From NCBI GenBank assembly GCA_934162205.1, contig CAKPIA010000002.1, positions 62,001 to 126,000 on the forward strand: a DNA stretch of 64,000 bases. Reading direction: 5' to 3'. The stretch's first letter is position 1, and each line of letters begins with the position of its first letter. The notes under the pieces were generated by a model. That model searched no databases. It was given only the letters and a program-made list of their open reading frames with translations, and had not been told where the DNA came from. This DNA comes from an uncultured Clostridia bacterium (GTDB lineage: Bacteria > Bacillota > Clostridia > TANB77 > CAG-508). Below are positions 9,801 to 17,938 of the stretch, piece by piece. A program made the position numbers and the translations under genes.

Positions 9801-11735
9801 ATAGATGCAGACGGTAATGATACAGGCGAGAAAAAAGAAAATTTATCCTTGACGTTAAATTCTTCTGTTAATTTAACTTTGTATATAGCTAATATAACAG
9901 AAGAAACGAAAGAAAATATTGAGATAAATATAATAAATGATAAAGGGCTAGAAATACAAATATGTAACCCTAAAATAGTGGATGAAAATGGAAATGAAGT
10001 GGATAGCAATGATTTAAGTATAAATGGTAATAAAATTATTGTGAATAAAATTGAAAAACTACAGGTGTATAGTATTCAAATGCAAATTATTGCTACAAAA
10101 GAAAATAATGAATATTTAAGAATATCTGCTAAAGCTGTTTCAAATTCTAATACTTATAGATCAAATCAGTTAAAGTATAAAATTTTAAAAGAGAAAGTAA
10201 CTATATCAATGAGCTCAGAAAATGCTAATAAATACGTAAAAGATAATGATAACATTTCTTATAAAATAAAATTAGAAAATAATGGCTCTTCTGATATGGA
10301 AGGAATTCAATTATATCAAAAATTATCTCCATTTTTAGAAATAAATTCAATAAAAGAAAATGGTAATGTTATTGAAAAAGGAGAAAATGGTAATTTTACA
10401 AAATATAATATATCATTAAAAAGTGGTGAGACAAAAGAATATATAATAAATGCAGTTGTACAAAATGGTACGCAGAAGGATGAAACATTTAAAATTAGTA
10501 GTATAGCAACTGTATTATATGGAGTTGGATATACAGAAGAGACAGAGGAAGTAATTCATTATGTAGAGGCATTATCAAAAAAAGATGAGGATAATAATCA
10601 AGATAATAAAGATAATAATGACGAAAAGAAAGATGATAATAATAACGGTAACAATGACAACAATAATGATAATAATAAAGACAATAATCAAAATAATAAT
10701 GAAAAACGAACATATTCAATTGTAGGAAATGTATGGATTGATAAAAATGCAGATGGTGAGAGACAAACTAATGAAGAAAACTTAAGTGGAGTAAAAGTAT
10801 ATTTAATAAATTCACAAAATAATGAATTAATAAAAAATTCTGATGGCGAAAATATCGAAGATACCACAGATGAACAAGGATTTTATAAATTAGAAAAAAT
10901 AAATAAAGGAAAATATTTAGTAATATTCGAATTTGATAATCAAAAATACATAGTAACAAAATATCAAGCAGAAGGAGTTAGTGAAATTAAAAATTCTGAT
11001 GCAGTTCTAAATAAATTGAATATTAATGGAGAAGAAAAGGAATTAGCAAATACAAATATTATTTCTATAAATGCTGAAAGTATTGCTAATATCGATTTAG
11101 GATTAGTGGAAAAGAAGGATTTTAACTTTTCTTTGGAAAAAACAATAAGTAAAGTTATGGTTAAAAATGCTGGTGGAACAAAGACATATAATATTAATAA
11201 TAAAATAACAGCAAAAGTTGAATTAAGAGCTAAATATATGAAAAATACAAATATGGTAGTTGAATATCAAATTAAAGTTACAAATAATGGTGAAGTAGAT
11301 GGTTATGTAAAAAATATAGTTGATTATTTACCAAATGGAATGAAATTTAGTTCAGAGTTAAATACAGATTGGTATTTAAAAGATAATAATTTGTATAATG
11401 TAAGTTTGGCAAATGAGAAAATTAAACCTGGTGAAAGTAAAATTATTACTTTAATTTTAACGAAAGTTGTAAATTCAGAAAATGCAGAAATTATAAATAA
11501 TAAGGCAGAGATATATGATATATATAATGAGTTTGGATTTGAAGATTCAAATTCTACACCAGGAAATAAATTAAATGATGAAGATGATATGGGTAGTGCT
11601 GATTTAATAATAACTGTAGCTACAGGTAAGATAATATTTAATATTAGTTTAATAATTATTTTTATTAATTTAATAATATTAATTATATTATTAAAAAACA
11701 AGAAGGTTATAAAGAAGGGAGAAAATGATGAATAA
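6828..11735 (+). CDS. giant cell-surface Ig/DUF11/SdrD-like protein
   Basis: 1635 residues from the ATG that follows GGGGGA by 8 bases; an in-frame ATG at 6813 lacks a ribosome site. Layout: signal segment 1-30; a long Lys/Glu/Ile/Thr-rich stretch (about 120-848); DUF11-like beta domains (about 850-925 and 1135-1175). An Asp/Asn-rich low-complexity linker follows (about 1250-1294), then an SdrD/Cna-B type domain (about 1295-1428, GNVWIDKNADGERQTNEEN). A final beta domain (1431-1592) is shared with the other two large adhesins here. One membrane segment and a charged tail end the protein. No LPXTG is present; TVATGK precedes the membrane helix. The last bases overlap the next gene, implying coupled translation. 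Codon use changes abruptly near 9.37 kb. Confidence 0.85.
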   Translation: MLKKFLEKVIAIILIMVLISLNFIYLGSTVVSYAIGVIDDTTNSENVKFMAYFKTTDNQNVNVKEEKINEENIKLYLSVAVENNGYFNGNIEFLDNNFSLKNIKKNEKINKIDGNKIVLNQIIAGETAELELGIEAKKGEVIDASLLNKESKIKLTGTYTNSNAKKIEIDATKTVQLILEDPYEKNEGAEIKAELITNKIYNIDGTNKRIIQVKVKSKLEGNKYPVKETKVEMGVPEGTEEVKVITIGTKATNGKGAEEFTEDNWEYVKEEKKVRVKIENKEEEGKISWNKEAEDVIVVTYILPEKAEVTNKEIKVEEGIKLYNRGETEKKAEGQVKIEEDKDGTIEVETRNEEKKIYKGKIYSKEEREIKTKEEINVNYAELVEGIEVVEKQATYENGKTELTANVEYKTTKIDKEKMEEILGQEGIIEIEDQNGRNIGKITTGTEENAEGKIEIKYETGVKGIKIKTSKPEKTGTIEIEHTKAIKGEEYTKEEIQGLNKIKEEVVLVNNKATYKNEIELKETTTKAKMEINKKSITTVTENKGIEIKATLETNKEKYDLYKNPTIKIELPKEVESVKVNSINLLYEEELKIKNAQLTENEGRKVIEVTLEGEQTGYIESEVSEGATVIINANVTLNKKIASSTEKVRMTISNENAITYENNPIEKDIEIIAPTGMIVSNTMEGQTSIGKEKTKTELIGVSETEKEKNVDIEIINNNGGKTKDIKIVGSFPTAGKENTINAQVTKEINIKGVNAKVYYSTVENATEEKTEANGWKETIEDSKSVKSYLIEIPEMEQGVKAIASYGIEIPANLGYNQKAYEGYSVTYTNDLTKQTNEVEATTLGVTTGNGPELKATLTAFVGGEELKDGDTVMAGETITYKVKVENTGTEDAKNVKIKNQIIYPYGSIPIEGSYEGTDIITDGEDIIIDKVDVNSSNEIEENIQVSQEVKINTNIELLSNIMYNENIVNCNKVFLKTGEAGLILDLSQNGEIDADGNDTGEKKENLSLTLNSSVNLTLYIANITEETKENIEINIINDKGLEIQICNPKIVDENGNEVDSNDLSINGNKIIVNKIEKLQVYSIQMQIIATKENNEYLRISAKAVSNSNTYRSNQLKYKILKEKVTISMSSENANKYVKDNDNISYKIKLENNGSSDMEGIQLYQKLSPFLEINSIKENGNVIEKGENGNFTKYNISLKSGETKEYIINAVVQNGTQKDETFKISSIATVLYGVGYTEETEEVIHYVEALSKKDEDNNQDNKDNNDEKKDDNNNGNNDNNNDNNKDNNQNNNEKRTYSIVGNVWIDKNADGERQTNEENLSGVKVYLINSQNNELIKNSDGENIEDTTDEQGFYKLEKINKGKYLVIFEFDNQKYIVTKYQAEGVSEIKNSDAVLNKLNINGEEKELANTNIISINAESIANIDLGLVEKKDFNFSLEKTISKVMVKNAGGTKTYNINNKITAKVELRAKYMKNTNMVVEYQIKVTNNGEVDGYVKNIVDYLPNGMKFSSELNTDWYLKDNNLYNVSLANEKIKPGESKIITLILTKVVNSENAEIINNKAEIYDIYNEFGFEDSNSTPGNKLNDEDDMGSADLIITVATGKIIFNISLIIIFINLIILIILLKNKKVIKKGENDE

Positions 11736-12945
11736 ATTTATAAATAAAAAAATGTTTATATTGATTTTTATGTTTATTTTATTATTGATTCCTACTTTAT
11801 CAAAAGCAGTGTTATTTAATTATAGTGACCTTAAAAATAGTTCAAATAGATTATTTTGCGTTCAATATGGTGGATACTTAGATAATAGCTATTCATTTAC
11901 AATTGGAAAGAGATTGTCTCCTAAATTTGAGACAGAATGGGTAAGGTCAAGAACATCAACATCATGTAATGGTAAAAAGTCAAGATACCAGTATACTGGT
12001 GAGGGGAATACAACTTATATAAGTGACACAAAAAGATATGTAGGCTATGGACCTAAATGTGATAGTTACAGTAAACATGTATCATTAGATAAGGCTGGAA
12101 AGAATCATGGATATTATACAGAAAATTTATCTACCCATCAAAGTGGATATGAAGAAATAGATATAACATCATCAATAGATACTAAATTTAATTATTATGT
12201 ACAGGCAACATTGAATATTGGTTCAAACTTGCGTAGAAATGATTTGTCTATTGCTCAAAAATTAAACGATGCTAATACAGTGAATGGAATAAATGGTGGA
12301 AATAATAGTAGTATAGCCCAAATGGCTTATATAATTGCTAATAGTTATATTAATAGAACTTATTATTATGGGAATTTTTATGGTCATTATAGTAAATATC
12401 AAATGGCTGTGTACAGAAAATTTACGCCTTTTATAAGCTTAACTCCATATGCTAGAGGTTGGGCACATTCTACAAGTCAAAGTTTTGGTACTGATAGCGA
12501 TTGGGCAAATGATGTTATAGCAGGTGCACAAAATTATGCTGCAAATTTAGCTAAATGGAAACAATTAGGTGGAGTTTTTTCAAGTACATCACCAACTACA
12601 AATGGAACAGTAGTTACAAAATTAAAAAATATAAATGGAACATCTTATTTGGTTGCAGGACCGTTTAATTGGAATTTTACAGGAACAATTGGGAGCTTAA
12701 ATGTAAAAAATGTAAATGGTGTAACTATAAACAATGTTAGGTATGCTAATAGTAATTTAAATATAATAAATTCAATTCCATCAAATAGTAACTTTTATCT
12801 TTTGTTGCCAGTAAATTCTGGGGCAAAGGAAATTGTTATAAGTGGTACAATTATTAATAATATGAGATTATATTATGGTACAATAGAATTATTACAATCT
12901 AGTCCACAAAGTAGCACGGTAAAAGACCGGAGATACAACATATAA
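11725..12945 (+). CDS. thioester-domain adhesin, part upstream of the frameshift
   Basis: 406 residues, starting 11 bases inside the previous gene (ATGATG). A signal peptide (about 1-28) leads to a region shaped like a thioester (TED/TQXA) domain: FCVQYGG with Cys45 and, about 180 residues later, YQMAVY with Gln226. A Cys-Gln thioester in such domains binds host or surface nucleophiles covalently. The frame ends at TAA 12943-12945 shortly after an in-frame CGG (12928-12930). Without the C, translation continues KDGDTTYNYNPPY into the 1509-residue frame that follows, giving one protein of about 1932 residues. Either a programmed or tolerated shift, a mutation, or a sequence error explains this. 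A shortened AAAA run just upstream would also restore the frame. Confidence 0.8.
   Translation: MMNKFINKKMFILIFMFILLLIPTLSKAVLFNYSDLKNSSNRLFCVQYGGYLDNSYSFTIGKRLSPKFETEWVRSRTSTSCNGKKSRYQYTGEGNTTYISDTKRYVGYGPKCDSYSKHVSLDKAGKNHGYYTENLSTHQSGYEEIDITSSIDTKFNYYVQATLNIGSNLRRNDLSIAQKLNDANTVNGINGGNNSSIAQMAYIIANSYINRTYYYGNFYGHYSKYQMAVYRKFTPFISLTPYARGWAHSTSQSFGTDSDWANDVIAGAQNYAANLAKWKQLGGVFSSTSPTTNGTVVTKLKNINGTSYLVAGPFNWNFTGTIGSLNVKNVNGVTINNVRYANSNLNIINSIPSNSNFYLLLPVNSGAKEIVISGTIINNMRLYYGTIELLQSSPQSSTVKDRRYNI
12928..12931 (+). other. CGGA +1 shift site 1
   Basis: The in-frame codons are GAC CGG AGA and lead to a stop five codons after the CGG. Dropping the C gives GAC GGA GAT ACA, which continues the adhesin frame. 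Confidence 0.65.
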
Positions 12946-15900
12946 TTATAATCCTCCATATACTCAAAGACTTATTAGAACAAGTGGTGGAAGTGTGGAT
13001 ATACCTGGAAATTTTAGTGTTAGGTATAACCTTGACAGAGGTAGTTTAAATGTAATTAAAGTAGATAATAAAACAGGACAAAAATTAACTGGAGCGACTG
13101 TTAAATTTAAACTTAGAGAAAAAGAAACTAAATTATGGGTTACTAATCAATCAATGGTATATGATAGAAATAATGCAGGAGTATTTACAACAGTAAACGG
13201 AAGTTGTATGATTAATGATTTAGTTAAAGGAAATTATGAAATATATGAAATAAGTATAAATGATCAAGACTTTAAGACTCCAAATGCAAATGTGGCAGCA
13301 AATTTAAGAACAGGTGCATCATCAGGAACAACTATAAATTTTGCAAATGTAAATGGAAATAATACTACATATTTGATAAACAATAAAAAAGTAGGTAATT
13401 TGTGGATATTAAAAGTTGATAAAAATAATACTGCTAAAGGATTAAATGGAATAAGCTTTAAATTAGTTTATAAATATTATGGAGTGGAATATCTTGTTAA
13501 ACAGGAATCAAATGGAACAATTTCATATCAAAGAAGAGATACAGCAAAATCTATAAAAGATGATGGAGGAACAATATTTAAGACAGGAAATTATGGAAAT
13601 CCTCCTGATGTTAAGAATTATGCCATTAAAGATGGATGGTTAATAGGAGCAAATGGTAAACCATATATAGAAGGTTTGGACATAGGAACTTATTATGCAT
13701 ATGAAATATCAAAAGGAAATAATTCAGAATATCAAGACCCGGATCCAAATTCGCCTGTAAAAATAGAATCTAGTAATAATATTGAATTAAAAGTTATTTC
13801 TGATAATACTAATAAATATAGAGTATATAATAAAAAATATACTGGAAGATTAAAGGTGTATAAAAAAGATGTACATAAAAATATACCAATTTCTAATATG
13901 AAATTTAAATTACACTATATGACAGAAAGTAAAGTATTAAATATTTTTGATGAAAATGCAAATAAATATGTACCTAAAGAATTTCAAAAATGGGTAAAAC
14001 AAGATGGTAATGGAAATATATCATATGTAAATAGTGAAAATGCAGCTACAGTATTTACAACTGATTCTAATGGAATATTGAGAGGAATAAATAAGGCTGA
14101 TACTATAGGAGATTTAGATATTGGAGAGTATCAAGCAGTTGAATTAGAAGGTCAAACATTAAATTATAAGATAACATCTAAAATGACAATAAAAAAGGCA
14201 GATAAAGATAAGAATGGTAATGAAAATAGTAGAACTGTAAACAATTTTGCGGATATTATAATAACAAGAGATACTACAAAAGAATTTAATGTGTATAATA
14301 TAAATAATCCATCAGTAATTCCTGTAAGTGGAAAAGTTTGGACACCATCAAAAACAGGTAAAGATGAAAAGCCAATAAGTTCAGATGATAAAGAACAAAC
14401 AAGATATAATGAAAGTTCTATATTATTAAAAAATGTAAAGGTAGATATATATGCTGTTGGAAAGTTACAAGTAATAACAACAACTGCTACATATGAGGTA
14501 GATCCTATTACTGGAACAATTTATAAATTAGTTAATGGTAATAGAAGTACAACAATTTCAGATTTTTCTCATATAGAAGGAGATTTAGTAAAAACACAAA
14601 TGGTTGCTTGTAATGAAATAAAATTAAATCAATCTGAAATAAGAACAGATGATAATGGAAAATATAAATTTAATTTAGTAGGTATATATTATAAAGATGA
14701 GCAATTACCATACTATAGAGTTAGATTTACATATGATGGAATGGATTTCCAAGGATGTGTACCAAACATAGAAAAAAGAGATGAAAATACATCAAAAGCA
14801 ACAGAAGATGCACAAAAGAGAAGACAATTAAATTTAAAATATCAAACAGTAACAGGAAATAGAGATAGAAATAAAACAAAGGGTGATGTGTATAATAGTC
14901 AAGAAGTAAAAGCAGAAAGAAGCAAACAACTAAACTATGAAATTAAAGAAGGAACAGCAACAGCAACAAACAAATCAGCAGGATATAGTGCTGAACAAAA
15001 TAAAGTAATAACAGTAAATGAATTACTTCCTGGAAATGAAAACTGGAAAAATGGAGAAAATGGAATAACAGCGACATTTAATTTTAATTCTATCACATCA
15101 GCTTCAGGTAGTTATGGATATCTAAATGATAGTCAAACAGAAGTAATAGGAATAAATATGGCTTTACTAAGAAGAGAAGATCCAGATTTATCAGTAACAA
15201 ATAAAATTCAAAATGTAGTAACAACAGTTAATGGATATAACAATTTATATACAACTGTTTTAACTGGAAAGAATACTAATAAAGATGTAAATATAGGAGT
15301 TACTTATGTAAAAAATGATGGAGAATTATCTAAATTTACAGTTTATCCATCAGATGTTCAAACATGGAATGAAAACAACAAGAATATAGATAGTAAAAAT
15401 AAATTAAGAGTATATATTACATATAAAATAACAGTAACAAACCAATCAACAACAGTATATAGTAGAGCAAGAGAATTAGGTGTATACTATGATAATAATT
15501 ATGAATTAAAATATGTAGGAGAATCTTTAGAAGAAGCATATGGGGGATATTATGCTATAGATAATGCAAATATAAGATCTAATGCGACAAAATATAATAG
15601 TACAACAAGTAATGGATTATATACAAATACATATATTGAATTAAGTAATGTTTTAGCACCAGGAGAGAGTAAAGATATATATATGACATATAAAGTAAAA
15701 GATAGTGAAGTAGCTAAAATGGCAGATACAAATACAAAATATGTACCAACATTACAAAATGTAGTAGAAATAACAGCATATTCATCATATTATGATAAAG
15801 AAGGAAAAAATCCATATGCAGGCATAGATAAAGATTCAGCACCAGATGATGTAGATTTAACAGTAAGAACAAAGGCAGAAGCAAAAGATGAAGATGATAC

Positions 15901-17524
15901 AGGAAGAGCAAATGAATTTACAATAAGTCAAAAAGATGATAAAGAAAGAAAATTAACAGGAACAGTATTCTTTGATTCAACAAGTGGAGAATTAAAAACA
16001 GGAGAAGAAAGATTAGGAGATAGCATATATAGTAATAATGAAAAAGCAATAAGTAATGTAACAGTAAAATTAGAATATGCAGAATCAAATATTGGAAAAA
16101 ATATTGTTGAAAATCCAAACGAAAAATATGAGACTGTAAATTTTGATAATATAGGAATAAAAGAAACAGTTAGTAATGAACAAGGAGAATACACTATATC
16201 TGGATTTGTACCAGGAAATTATAAGATAAAATATACATATAATAATGAATCTTATTATAAAGATGGAGGAAAGAAAATAAATATAAATGCTGTTGATTAT
16301 AAATCAACAATAGTTAAAGATGAAGCTAATAAAACGAAAATGAAGACAGCATTTAAGTCAGAAGAAGAAAATAAAGATTGGTATAAATTAGATAATCCTC
16401 AAAAAGCAGAAGAAATAAATAAAGTATTTACTAGATATAATGAAGCTGTAGATGATTGGCAAACAAGACAAAATATAGATAGTAATTACAAAAATATGTC
16501 AATGAATAATACTGGAACAGAAAATAGTACATTAAATAAAGAAAACAAAAATAAAGAAGCCGAAAATCCTAGTATGACTGCAAGCACACCAGCTTTGGGA
16601 ATATCTGTTGAACTTAATGTTTTAACAAATGATGATAAATATGAACCAATAAATTATCAATTAAATAATATGGATTTTGGTATAGTGGAAAGAGCGAGAC
16701 AATCATTAAAATTTGAGAAAAAAATAAAATCAGCTAAAGTAAAATTATCAACAGGACAAGTTATAGCAGATGTTCAATTAGGGGAAGATGGAAAGTATAA
16801 AGTTCAGGGTGCTAAATATTTAATGCCAAATGGAAATTCTAATGGAAAAGTAAGCATAGAATTAGATGGTGAGTTAATACATGGTTCAACATTAGAAGCA
16901 ATTTATACAATGACTATAACAAGTATAAGTGAAGTTGATTATTATACACAAAACTATTATGCATATGGTGATGAAGGAAAAGATAATGTGGTAAAATTAA
17001 CACCTAAGGAGATAATAGATTATGTAGACAATGGATTGATATATGTAAATAGTAATGATAATAATTGGAAATTATTAAATGGAAATTCAATAAAAAATAA
17101 TTATACAGAAAAAATAGAAGATGACTATATATATGCTGATATTAAGAAAACACAAATAAATACAGTATTAAAATATATTTTGAATAATGTATTGGAGCCA
17201 GGAGAAACATGTGAAATACCAGAATTAAAACTAGAGAAATTATTATCAAATACAGAAGATGAAGATATGCTATTTGGAAATAAAGTAGAATTAATAACAG
17301 CAGAAAAAACAGGAGGAAGAAGAATCATAGAACAATTAGGAACTTACTCAATTAAAGGAGGTAGCGGAATAGGAACATTATCACAAGATGTAGTAATAAC
17401 ACCTCCAACAGGAATGACAGAAAATATTAATAAAATAGTTTGTGTATGTATATCTTTAGGAATACTAGTAATAATTGCAGGAGGAATAATTTTAATAAAA
17501 CATAAGGAAAAGAAAAATAAATAA
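12929..17524 (+). CDS. adhesin stalk and membrane anchor, part downstream of the frameshift
   Basis: This frame is open from 12923 and has no convincing start (a GTG at 12995 lacks a ribosome site), so it is read as the continuation of the thioester protein. It carries three Cna-B/SpaA-like prealbumin repeats beginning near 13.05, 13.40 and 13.85 kb (NVIKVDNKTGQKLTGATVKF, LWILKVDKNN, LKVYKKDVHK). SdrD-like domains follow near 14.32 and 15.95 kb, with a DUF11-like module between them. A terminal beta domain is shared with the neighbouring adhesin. TPPTG, a membrane helix and a KHKEKKNK tail look like a non-standard sortase signal. Such repeats usually carry internal Lys-Asn isopeptide bonds. 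Confidence 0.8.
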   Translation, partial: GDTTYNYNPPYTQRLIRTSGGSVDIPGNFSVRYNLDRGSLNVIKVDNKTGQKLTGATVKFKLREKETKLWVTNQSMVYDRNNAGVFTTVNGSCMINDLVKGNYEIYEISINDQDFKTPNANVAANLRTGASSGTTINFANVNGNNTTYLINNKKVGNLWILKVDKNNTAKGLNGISFKLVYKYYGVEYLVKQESNGTISYQRRDTAKSIKDDGGTIFKTGNYGNPPDVKNYAIKDGWLIGANGKPYIEGLDIGTYYAYEISKGNNSEYQDPDPNSPVKIESSNNIELKVISDNTNKYRVYNKKYTGRLKVYKKDVHKNIPISNMKFKLHYMTESKVLNIFDENANKYVPKEFQKWVKQDGNGNISYVNSENAATVFTTDSNGILRGINKADTIGDLDIGEYQAVELEGQTLNYKITSKMTIKKADKDKNGNENSRTVNNFADIIITRDTTKEFNVYNINNPSVIPVSGKVWTPSKTGKDEKPISSDDKEQTRYNESSILLKNVKVDIYAVGKLQVITTTATYEVDPITGTIYKLVNGNRSTTISDFSHIEGDLVKTQMVACNEIKLNQSEIRTDDNGKYKFNLVGIYYKDEQLPYYRVRFTYDGMDFQGCVPNIEKRDENTSKATEDAQKRRQLNLKYQTVTGNRDRNKTKGDVYNSQEVKAERSKQLNYEIKEGTATATNKSAGYSAEQNKVITVNELLPGNENWKNGENGITATFNFNSITSASGSYGYLNDSQTEVIGINMALLRREDPDLSVTNKIQNVVTTVNGYNNLYTTVLTGKNTNKDVNIGVTYVKNDGELSKFTVYPSDVQTWNENNKNIDSKNKLRVYITYKITVTNQSTTVYSRARELGVYYDNNYELKYVGESLEEAYGGYYAIDNANIRSNATKYNSTTSNGLYTNTYIELSNVLAPGESKDIYMTYKVKDSEVAKMADTNTKYVPTLQNVVEITAYSSYYDKEGKNPYAGIDKDSAPDDVDLTVRTKAEAKDEDDTGRANEFTISQKDDKERKLTGTVFFDSTSGELKTGEERLGDSIYSNNEKAISNVTVKLEYAESNIGKNIVENPNEKYETVNFDNIGIKETVSNEQGEYTISGFVPGNYKIKYTYNNESYYKDGGKKININAVDYKSTIVKDEANKTKMKTAFKSEEENKDWYKLDNPQKAEEINKVFTRYNEAVDDWQTRQNIDSNYKNMSMNNTGTENSTLNKENKNKEAENPSMTASTPALGISVELNVLTNDDKYEPINYQLNNMDFGIVERARQSLKFEKKIKSAKVKLSTGQVIADVQLGEDGKYKVQGAKYLMPNGNSNGKVSIELDGELIHGSTLEAIYTMTITSISEVDYYTQNYYAYGDEGKDNVVKLTPKEIIDYVDNGLIYVNSNDNNWKLLNGNSIKNNYTEKIEDDYIYADIKKTQINTVLKYILNNVLEPGETCEIPELKLEKLLSNTEDEDMLFGNKVELITAEKTGGRRIIEQLGTYSIKGGSGIGTLSQDVVITPPTGMTENINKIVCVCISLGILVIIAGGIILIKHKEKKNK

Positions 17525-17532
17525 AATTTAAA

Positions 17533-17576
17533 TTAAGAACTTTAATAGTGTAAACTATAAAGTTCTTAATTTTTGT
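17533..17576 (+). terminator. terminator of the surface-protein operon
   Basis: A 12-bp perfect stem (TTAAGAACTTTA / TAAAGTTCTTAA) is followed by TTTTTG. Confidence 0.85.
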
Positions 17577-17587
17577 TTTTAAAAACG

Positions 17588-17617
17588 TTGACAAGCCTAG
17601 GGAAGGCGTGATATAAT
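17588..17617 (+). promoter_or_regulatory. rpoBC promoter
   Basis: TTGACA, an 18-base spacer and TATAAT. Transcription would start near 17624 and leave a leader of about 315 bases before rpoB. Confidence 0.82.
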
Positions 17618-17623
17618 TTTATA

Positions 17624-17938
17624 GTAATTTATGTGAATTAAAACTTAGTCATATTTTTAAACAAGGGTGATTAAGATAAAAAAGATAAAATTTTCAAAAA
17701 AAATTTAATAAGCATTAGAAGGCAAGTTGGTAACATAGGTGCCAGCAAGTCTTTTTATTGCCTTTTTCTATTTTGTTAATTCTTTAAAAAAAGAGGAATT
17801 AGATGCAAACTTGAAATTTGAATATTAAACTTGAAAGAGCAGGCTAGTTTAATGTCTTACGGATGGTTGCATTCTGAGAAGGACTTTTTTTAAATATTAT
17901 AAATTATCTGCTTAATATTTTTTATGAGGTGATTTATT
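17624..17938 (+). promoter_or_regulatory. long structured leader of rpoBC
   Basis: This part of the 414-base gap holds no gene. At 17719-17764 a stem AAGGCAA / TTGCCTT ends in TTTTTC, like an intrinsic terminator. Inside it GGCA/TGCC can pair alternatively, so an attenuator is possible. A second GC-richer stretch (17836-17884, GAGCAGGC...GAAGGAC) precedes a T tract. I do not recognise a named leader family. The rplJL genes that normally precede rpoB are absent here. Confidence 0.5.
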
